Shown: piece by piece, positions 8,316-13,145 of the stretch
Position numbering within the stretch: position 1 is the stretch's first letter
How the letters are laid out: each line of letters begins with the position of its first letter
Assembly (NCBI GenBank): GCA_017622555.1
Contig: JAGAQV010000024.1
Location: 1-47,420, forward strand
Direction of reading: 5' to 3'
Source of the DNA: Clostridia bacterium
GTDB taxonomy: Bacteria > Bacillota > Clostridia > Oscillospirales > Acutalibacteraceae
DNA: 47,420 nt
Notes under the pieces: model-generated
Told to the model about the DNA's origin: nothing
The model's input: the letters and a program-made list of their open reading frames with translations, nothing else
Databases searched by the model: none
Program-made: the position numbers and the translations under genes

Positions 8316-9545
8316 CTATATAATCCAAATCGGGACGATGAGGTTATCTCTGTCGAAGGCAGAGAGGCGGTCGCTTATGCAGAGCACAGCAGATGTGCCG
8401 AGTACCAAGGGCGATTTATCGATAAGACTGAAAGTCTTTGTGATTCTCTTATCGGGGTTCGACGTTTTCTTGATCTCCAACGGACACAGTTTGCCGTCGC
8501 CTTCAATAATAACGTCAATCTCTCTTGCATCGCGGTCGCGATAATAGTTGAGATAGGGTTCTTTACCGGCATTTTGATAACTTTTCATAATTTCGGATAC
8601 GGTAAAGTTTTCGAGCAATGCGCCACTCATCGCACCGCTTTCTGCGACCTCGGGGGAAGACCATTTTGTAAGATAGCAGATAAGACCGGTATCATAAAAA
8701 TACAGTTTTGGTGTTTTGATTGTGCGTTTTAAAACGTTGTTGGAATACGGATGCAGAAGGAAGATAATGCCTAATGTTTCAAGTATCTGAAGCCATGCTT
8801 TTGCCGTTGGCTGATCAATATCCGCATCGTCTGCCATAGCTTTATAGTTAACAAGCTGCGATGCACGGGCGGCGACCGCCGTGATAAATTTTGTGAATTT
8901 CAAGGCATCTATCGCACCCGAGAGTTCACGAACGTCACGCTCGATATAGGTAGAAAGATAGGAAGAGTAATACATATTTCTGTCGGTGTATTCTCCACTT
9001 GCAAGACCGGGCATGCATCCGTTCCAAATGCGCTCATACATTTGAGGAGTGGTAAGTGCCTGACTGTTTTTGCTATCCTCCACAAGTGCATCAAAATCGG
9101 TAGTAAAGGGACGGGGTTCTGCACCAATAATTTCCCTTTGAGACAAGGGGGACATATGCAGAAGCGCAACACGACCTGCCAGCGACTCCTGAACACCTTT
9201 CATCAAACTGAACACCTGAGAACCGGTCAGCCAAAAATCGCCGGGGTTATGATGTGTATCTACATGAATTTTTATATAAGTGAACAGCTCCGGAGCATAC
9301 TGAACCTCGTCGATAATAATCGGCGGTTTATGAAGTTGCAGGAACATTTTAGGATCGTTTTTCGCCATTTCTCTAACAGTCAAATCATCAAGAGAAATGT
9401 ATTCACGACCGATATTTTCCTTTGCAGCAAGGTTTTTAAGCATAGTGGTTTTGCCGGACTGACGCGGACCGGTAAGCAAAATTGCCGACCAAGTTTTTGA
9501 AAGTTCGGTTATACGCTGTTCCATATGTCGATTAATATAGCTCAT
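8316..9545 (-). CDS. AAA ATPase with DUF4143 domain
   Basis: 409 residues from ATG 9545. The N-terminal half is a P-loop ATPase: GPRQSGKT Walker A near residues 25-32, PPIIIDEVQYAP Walker B near 74-85, and WLTGSQ sensor-like motif. The C-terminal half contains the DUF4143 region, ending in a restriction-endonuclease-like stretch REIDVIIE...PLEIKKT, where D and E-x-K recall a PD-(D/E)xK fold; DUF4143 ATPases often have it. The start was placed at the second ATG because GAGGTG sits five bases upstream; the first ATG (9557) lacks a site. It is the promoter-proximal gene of the operon. Whether it serves the restriction system or is a passenger is not known. Confidence 0.85.
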   Translation of the reverse strand: MSYINRHMEQRITELSKTWSAILLTGPRQSGKTTMLKNLAAKENIGREYISLDDLTVREMAKNDPKMFLQLHKPPIIIDEVQYAPELFTYIKIHVDTHHNPGDFWLTGSQVFSLMKGVQESLAGRVALLHMSPLSQREIIGAEPRPFTTDFDALVEDSKNSQALTTPQMYERIWNGCMPGLASGEYTDRNMYYSSYLSTYIERDVRELSGAIDALKFTKFITAVAARASQLVNYKAMADDADIDQPTAKAWLQILETLGIIFLLHPYSNNVLKRTIKTPKLYFYDTGLICYLTKWSSPEVAESGAMSGALLENFTVSEIMKSYQNAGKEPYLNYYRDRDAREIDVIIEGDGKLCPLEIKKTSNPDKRITKTFSLIDKSPLVLGTSAVLCISDRLSAFDRDNLIVPIWII

Positions 9546-9579
9546 AATACACCTCATCAGAGTATAATTTCTCGATTAC

Positions 9580-9608
9580 ATTATATATTATTATGCGCTC
9601 AAAGTCAA
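9580..9608 (-). promoter_or_regulatory. sigma-A promoter of the defence operon
   Basis: On the minus strand TTGACT (9608-9603) and TATAAT (9585-9580) are separated by 17 bp. Transcription would start near 9573, about 28 nt before the ATPase start. No other good promoter was seen in the short gaps downstream, so one transcript probably carries all six genes. Confidence 0.75.
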
Positions 9609-9611
9609 TAG

Positions 9612-9656
9612 AAATCTCGGCTAAAATATGAAAAGTTCGCATTTTAGCCGAGATTT
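9612..9656. repeat. 16-bp perfect inverted repeat upstream of the defence promoter
   Basis: AAATCTCGGCTAAAAT at 9612-9627 is the exact reverse complement of ATTTTAGCCGAGATTT at 9641-9656, with a 13-nt spacer. It begins four bases upstream of the -35 box. It could be an operator, an insulating terminator, or a recombinase site at the element end. It is followed on the plus strand by TGTT rather than a long T run. Confidence 0.7.
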
Positions 9657-9680
9657 TGTTCATCCCATACATATAAATGA

Positions 9681-9739
9681 TTTTTCACTATCAAGAGTGA
9701 AAAAAGTGAAAATTCGCTGAATTTTCACTTTTGGAGTGA
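9681..9739. repeat. cluster of overlapping AGTGAAAA/TTTTCACT palindromes
   Basis: TTTTTCACT 9681-9689 pairs with AGTGAAAAA 9696-9704. Overlapping it, AAAAGTGAAAATTC 9702-9715 pairs with GAATTTTCACTTTT 9719-9732 (14 bp, 3-nt loop). A fifth copy of the core, AGTGAA, lies at 9734-9739. The two hairpins share bases 9702-9704. The arrangement suggests either a multi-site operator or binding sites for an element-encoded protein. Confidence 0.65.
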
Positions 9740-9905
9740 ATAATCCTACACGATTTTATGTGTCATATGCTTCAACCGGTGCTTTTTATTGCACTGCCAA
9801 AAGGGTGATTTTTGTGTAAAAACACCCGCAGTTCTATAAAAAATTCTAATAGGCTTTCTCAAAAAACCATTAGAACTCGGTAAAATCGGAGAAGACTTTT
9901 AGACC

Positions 9906-9934
9906 TTGATTTTCACTGCGTTTTCTGATATAAT
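9906..9934 (+). promoter_or_regulatory. sigma-A-like promoter reading toward the tRNA half, no ORF downstream
   Basis: TTGATT at 9906-9911 and TATAAT at 9929-9934, spacing 17 bp, with a TG two bases upstream of the -10 (extended -10). The expected start is near 9941, exactly where a 15-bp hairpin begins. There is no plus-strand gene before the next terminator. Confidence 0.5.
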
Positions 9935-10028
9935 AACTGCGAGAACCTTGAAAACATCGGGGTTTTCGGGGTTCTCACTGTGGCCTTTATCTTCCGTTAA
10001 ATTCTGCCAAGTTCGTTTTTTGACACTT

Positions 10029-10086
10029 GACTCGAAATCAGTTAGGGAGCAATCCCCCGCGAGTTCGAATCTCGCCGTCTGCGCCA
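10029..10086 (+). tRNA. 3' half of tRNA-Ser(CGA), probable att site (not a functional gene)
   Basis: The sequence holds an anticodon loop CTCGAAA (10031-10037, anticodon CGA), a class II variable arm (GGG...CCC near 10045-10055), a T arm with GAGTTCGAATCTC, the 3' acceptor strand CGTCTGC, a discriminator G and encoded CCA at 10084-10086. The 5' half (acceptor strand expected to read GCAGACG, and the D arm) is absent upstream, and the 5' side of the anticodon stem is already imperfect. This is what integration with crossover in the anticodon stem-loop leaves behind. Since the tRNA points right, the element should lie to the left, with the intact tRNA beyond the window start. Confidence 0.75.
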
Positions 10087-10091
10087 AAATG

Positions 10092-10127
10092 AAGGAACTG
10101 CACCGAAAGGTGCGGTTCCTTTGTTTT
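10092..10127 (+). terminator. Rho-independent terminator after the tRNA half
   Basis: AAGGAACTGCACC 10092-10104 and GGTGCGGTTCCTT 10109-10121 form a 13-bp stem (one G-U) around a GAAA tetraloop, followed by TGTTTT. It presumably belonged to the ancestral tRNA-Ser transcript. Confidence 0.8.
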
Positions 10128-10166
10128 ATATAAAGCGAGATTCGAAAAGGACGGTATTGCAAAGAT

Positions 10167-10197
10167 AAAACACCAACCGTGTGGTTGGTGTTTTTTG
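10167..10197 (-). terminator. terminator of the ferritin gene (symmetrical)
   Basis: AAAACACCAACC 10167-10178 pairs with GGTTGGTGTTTT 10183-10194 around GTGT. T runs occur on both sides, so it can act in either direction. It lies 8 nt past the ferritin stop. Confidence 0.8.
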
Positions 10198-10204
10198 TTG
10201 TGAA

Positions 10205-10717
10205 TTATAAAACGAGTGATGGGGCGCTGTAAATGCGGGCGGCAAGCTCTTGGTTTAGCATATAAAGGCTCTTGGGGTCGCTGCCAAAAAGCTCCATTTT
10301 AGAAATTAAGTCGTTAGCGTTGGTTTCTTCCTCGCCCTGTTCCTTAACAAACCAGTCTAAAAACTGCATTGTGCGGAAGTCCTTAACGTCATAAGCGGCG
10401 CTATAGATGTCATTAATAAGTGACGTTACATATTGTTCGTGTTCAAGACCTGCCTTTAAAACGTCCATATCGCAGGTGAAAACCTTATCGGGTTTTGCGA
10501 TAGCTTCAAGTGTTACGGTTTGATTTTCGTTTTGCAAATAGGTGTAGAAAAGCATTGCGTGGTCACGTTCTTCTTGAGCCTGAATCATATACCAGTTTGC
10601 AAAGCCGTCAAGACCGCGTGCTTTAAAGTAATTTGAAAAATCGAGATAAAGATAAGCGGAATATAATTCCTTATTAATTTGCTGATTTAACAGCTCATGT
10701 ACTTTTGCATTCATCAT
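10205..10717 (-). CDS. ftnA: Bacterial non-haem ferritin
   Basis: 170 residues, the normal length. Ferritin oxidises Fe(II) at a di-iron centre and stores it in a 24-subunit cytosolic cage. The sequence shows the four-helix pattern with E17 in INKELYSAYLYL, the QEERDHAM stretch (E and H ligands) near 48-55, E94 in GLEHEQ and the E-Q-x-E segment VKEQGEEE near 128-135. The start ATG 10717 follows GGAGG by eight bases and the promoter at 10738-10766. It stands alone as a monocistronic unit. It is the first clear chromosomal gene to the right of the tRNA half. Confidence 0.93.
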   Translation of the reverse strand: MMNAKVHELLNQQINKELYSAYLYLDFSNYFKARGLDGFANWYMIQAQEERDHAMLFYTYLQNENQTVTLEAIAKPDKVFTCDMDVLKAGLEHEQYVTSLINDIYSAAYDVKDFRTMQFLDWFVKEQGEEETNANDLISKMELFGSDPKSLYMLNQELAARIYSAPSLVL

Positions 10718-10737
10718 AGTTACAACCTCCTTTTTTT

Positions 10738-10766
10738 ATTATACTATATTCAAGCGCTTTTTGCAA
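10738..10766 (-). promoter_or_regulatory. sigma-A promoter of ferritin
   Basis: On the minus strand TTGCAA (10766-10761) and TATAAT (10743-10738) with 17 bp spacing. No PerR or Fur box is clear. Confidence 0.65.
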
Positions 10767-10783
10767 GTAATACAGTGATATAA

Positions 10784-11536
10784 CTATCCCAATAATACAT
10801 CGCTTATAAGCATTACACAAAATCCGACAAGCAGTGCGTAGGTTGCGCCGCGCTGGTTACCGTGCGCGTGGGTTTCGGGTATCATTTCGTCACTTATTAC
10901 GTAAAGCATTGTACCGCCCGCAAAGGCAAGAGCAAAGGGAAGTATAGCCTGCGAAATGCTGACTGCAAAATAGCCGATAAACGTGCCGATTACTTCGACA
11001 ACACCTGTAAGCATTGCAAGAATAAAGGTTTTGCGGGGGGATGCGCCAGCGGCAAGCATTGGCCCAATAATTACCATACCTTCAGGTATGTTTTGAAGCG
11101 CAATACCGCCTGCAATTAAAAGCGCTTGAGAAGTATCTCCTGAGCCAAAGCCAACACCTGCCGCAATACCTTCAGGCAGGTTATGTATGGCAATAGCAGT
11201 TACAAAAAGCAAAACCTTGCTTAATTTGGCATTGGGGTGTTGTTCGGAATCTGCCCCGATAATTTTGTGCATATGGGGCACGAGTTTGTCAATAAGGTTA
11301 AGGCATAAGGCACCTGCAAAAATGCCCGTAACGGCGTATATAAGCCCCAATTTGCCACCGTATTCAACCGATGGAATGACAAGTCCTAAAACTGCCGCAG
11401 CAAGCATTACACCTGCGGCAAAGGAAATTATTATATCAGAAAATTTGTGGGAAAGCTTTTTAAAAATAAAGCCGATAAGCGCACCAAAAACAGTTGCACC
11501 ACCCACACCAACTGCAGTTAAAATTACAAGCTCCAT
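10784..11536 (-). CDS. ZIP family metal transporter
   Basis: 250 residues from ATG 11536. ZIP proteins import Zn(II) and other divalent metals through eight membrane helices. The hallmark metal-binding motifs are present: HNLPEG in helix 4 and QNIPEG in helix 5, in a glycine-rich hydrophobic setting. A short histidine-containing cytoplasmic loop (HMHKIIGADSEQHPN) lies between helices 3 and 4. The start chosen has AGAGGTGAT upstream; a longer frame beginning at 11569 would overlap the rubredoxin terminator. It lies downstream of rubredoxin in the same direction but behind that terminator, so it may depend on read-through. Whether zinc, iron or manganese is the substrate cannot be told. Confidence 0.88.
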   Translation of the reverse strand: MELVILTAVGVGGATVFGALIGFIFKKLSHKFSDIIISFAAGVMLAAAVLGLVIPSVEYGGKLGLIYAVTGIFAGALCLNLIDKLVPHMHKIIGADSEQHPNAKLSKVLLFVTAIAIHNLPEGIAAGVGFGSGDTSQALLIAGGIALQNIPEGMVIIGPMLAAGASPRKTFILAMLTGVVEVIGTFIGYFAVSISQAILPFALAFAGGTMLYVISDEMIPETHAHGNQRGATYALLVGFCVMLISDVLLG

Positions 11537-11554
11537 AAAATCACCTCTTAATAA

Positions 11555-11580
11555 AAATGACCTTGGCAAACGCCAAGGTC
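11555..11580 (-). terminator. terminator after rubredoxin
   Basis: GACCTTGGC 11559-11567 pairs with GCCAAGGTC 11572-11580 (loop AAAC). On the minus strand the stem is followed by ATTTTTATT, a proper U tract. It falls between the rubredoxin stop and the ZIP ribosome binding site. Confidence 0.75.
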
Positions 11581-11586
11581 AAGGCT

Positions 11587-11745
11587 TTATTCTTCAGAGA
11601 ATTGGTCCTTGCCGGCGCCGCAAAGGGGGCAAGCAAAATCGTCAGGTAAATCTTCAAATTTTGTGCCAGGCGCAATGCCGCATTCCTCACAACCCAATTC
11701 TTCATCATAAACCCAACCGCAAAGGTCGCATACATATTTTTTCAT
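11587..11745 (-). CDS. Rubredoxin with an extra CxxC
   Basis: 52 residues, typical length. Rubredoxin is a one-electron carrier with an Fe(Cys)4 site, often feeding peroxide or superoxide reductases in anaerobes. The iron ligands are C6 and C9 ([10 protein letters not shown]) and the pair in [11 protein letters not shown] near residues 39-42. The odd feature is CEECG near residues 19-23, where rubredoxins usually have an acidic D-P-E-N-G turn. This gives six cysteines. The start has GGAGGTAAT seven bases upstream. It lies between trxB and the ZIP gene with its own promoter; redox neighbours fit an oxidative-stress role. Confidence 0.92.
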   Translation of the reverse strand: MKKYVCDLCGWVYDEELGCEECGIAPGTKFEDLPDDFACPLCGAGKDQFSEE

Positions 11746-11776
11746 TTAAATTACCTCCAAATAAGATTATAGTATT

Positions 11777-11805
11777 AGTATATCTATTATTGCTTGTTTT
11801 TTCAA
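11777..11805 (-). promoter_or_regulatory. sigma-A promoter of rubredoxin
   Basis: On the minus strand TTGAAA (11805-11800) and TATACT (11782-11777), spacing 17 bp, about 30 nt upstream of the start codon. The -35 lies only a few bases beyond the trxB stop. Confidence 0.6.
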
Positions 11806-11813
11806 TAATATTT

Positions 11814-12734
11814 TTATAAATTTGCAATATATTCTTCAATAAAGTGAACGGCGGTCGCACCGTCAGAAACAGCTGTAACAACCTGACGAAGCGGTTTCGT
11901 GCGAACATCACCCACAGCATAAACACCGTCAACGTTGGTTTTGGTGGTTTCGTCAGCGACAATGTAACCGTATTCATCAAGGTTTAATATGTTTTTAAAA
12001 ATTTCTGTTGCGGGCTTTCGTCCAATGCTTATAAAAACACCGTCAAGAGCAATACCGCTAATTTCTTCATTTTTAAGGTTTTTAAGCTCGGCACCTATAA
12101 CCTTGTTATCAAAAATTACACCTGTAAGGGAGGTGTTCCACAAAAATTCAACGTTTTCGGCATTTTCAAGCGGTGCCTTGTAAATATGTGTGGCTTTTAA
12201 GGTGTTGCGTCGGTGGATAAGATACACCTTCTTGGCTAGGTTTGAAAGGTAAAGCGCATCACTTACAGCCGAATTGCCGCCGCCCACAACCGCAACGGTT
12301 TTGTCTTTATAAAACCTGCCGTCGCAGTGGGCACAGTAGTGAATACCCCTGCCCGTAAGCTCGGCTTCATTTTTAAGTCCTAACATTTTTGGGTTGGCGC
12401 CGGTGGCGATAATTACGGTTTTAGCGCTATATTCACCCATTGCGGTTTTTATATATTTAATTTTTTGTGAAAAATCAACCGATAAAACCTCGTCATATTC
12501 GGTTTTGGCGCCAAAGCGTTCGGCTGACTGCTGCATTTTCATGCCCAAGGTGAAGCCGTCAATACCTTCTTCAAAGCCAGGGTAATTGTCAATGTCACCT
12601 GTGAGTGTCATTTGACCGCCTGCAGACATTCGTTCAATAAGAAGGGTGTTAAGCCCCGCCCGTGCGGAATAAAGCGCCGCCGTATAGCCTGCGGGACCGC
12701 CGCCGATAATTATTACATCGTAAACGTTTACCAT
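11814..12734 (-). CDS. trxB: Thioredoxin reductase
   Basis: 306 residues, full length. FAD- and NADPH-dependent flavoenzyme that reduces thioredoxin. The FAD motif GGGPAGYTAALYSARAG is at 11-27, the redox-active CAHC at 134-137 (usual CATC; the histidine variant is uncommon but keeps both cysteines), the NADPH Rossmann motif GGGNSAVSDAL near 152-162, and HRR near 174 for the 2'-phosphate of NADPH. The second FAD motif GVYAVGDVR is near the C-terminus. Only 3 nt separate it from trxA, so trxA-trxB is one operon. Confidence 0.95.
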   Translation of the reverse strand: MVNVYDVIIIGGGPAGYTAALYSARAGLNTLLIERMSAGGQMTLTGDIDNYPGFEEGIDGFTLGMKMQQSAERFGAKTEYDEVLSVDFSQKIKYIKTAMGEYSAKTVIIATGANPKMLGLKNEAELTGRGIHYCAHCDGRFYKDKTVAVVGGGNSAVSDALYLSNLAKKVYLIHRRNTLKATHIYKAPLENAENVEFLWNTSLTGVIFDNKVIGAELKNLKNEEISGIALDGVFISIGRKPATEIFKNILNLDEYGYIVADETTKTNVDGVYAVGDVRTKPLRQVVTAVSDGATAVHFIEEYIANL

Positions 12735-12737
12735 TTT

Positions 12738-13046
12738 TTAACCTTCAAGTAAAGCAAGAATTTGTGCCTTGGGCCTTGCGCCTGCAGACTGGTTAATAAC
12801 CTCGCCATCCTTAATTACAACAAGGGTGGGAATGCTCATAACACCAAATTGTGCAGATAATTCAGGGTTTTCATCTACGTTAACCTTGGCGATAACATAT
12901 TCGGGATGCTCTTCGGCAATTTCATCAACAATGGGGGATACCATACGGCAGGGTCCGCACCATGTGGCGTAAAAGTCAATAAGCACTTTTTTGTCGGTGT
13001 TTGTAACATCTTTAAAGTTGTTTTTATTAAGTTCTAAAACTGCCAT
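12738..13046 (-). CDS. trxA: Thioredoxin
   Basis: 102 residues, single thioredoxin fold. Active site WCGPC with C30 and C33; conserved D24 region (IDFYATWC) and cis-proline in IPTLVV near residue 75. It reduces cytosolic disulfides, for example in ribonucleotide reductase and peroxidases. The upstream trxA ribosome binding site is weak (GGAATG). It is the first gene of the trxA-trxB operon; a TATAAT-like box lies at 13074-13079 on the minus strand, without a convincing -35. Confidence 0.96.
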   Translation of the reverse strand: MAVLELNKNNFKDVTNTDKKVLIDFYATWCGPCRMVSPIVDEIAEEHPEYVIAKVNVDENPELSAQFGVMSIPTLVVIKDGEVINQSAGARPKAQILALLEG

Positions 13047-13111
13047 AATTTTTCATTCCTTTCATTTTATTTTATTATATACCATTTAATCATAAATTTC
13101 CATATAAAAAA

Positions 13112-13142
13112 TAAAAAACCGCAGTTACACTGCGGTTTTTTA
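13112..13142 (-). terminator. terminator of the ABC transporter gene
   Basis: AAAAACCGCAGT 13114-13125 pairs with ACTGCGGTTTTT 13129-13140. On the minus strand the stem is followed by T-rich sequence; it lies just after the stop at 13146. Confidence 0.85.
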
Positions 13143-13145
13143 TGA

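Larger units (their letters stand above)
9941..10127 (+). ncRNA. candidate small RNA: 5' hairpin, tRNA-Ser 3' half, terminator
   Basis: From the predicted start at 9941 the RNA would open with a 15-bp stem (9941-9955 with 9962-9976, loop of six, two G-U pairs). It would pass through the 3' half of tRNA-Ser (10029-10086) and stop at the tRNA's own Rho-independent terminator (10092-10127), giving about 187 nt. A T-rich stretch near 10013-10020 might end it earlier. Evidence is structural only; it may simply be relic DNA of the integration event. Confidence 0.3.

Noticed and set aside
10029-10086. Functional tRNA-Ser gene
   Set aside because: Acceptor 5' strand and D arm are missing upstream, so it cannot fold as a tRNA.
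9899-10162. 87-codon minus-strand ORF and 75-codon plus-strand ORF across the tRNA half
   Set aside because: Both run through the tRNA half and the terminator hairpin, have no ribosome binding site and no family likeness.
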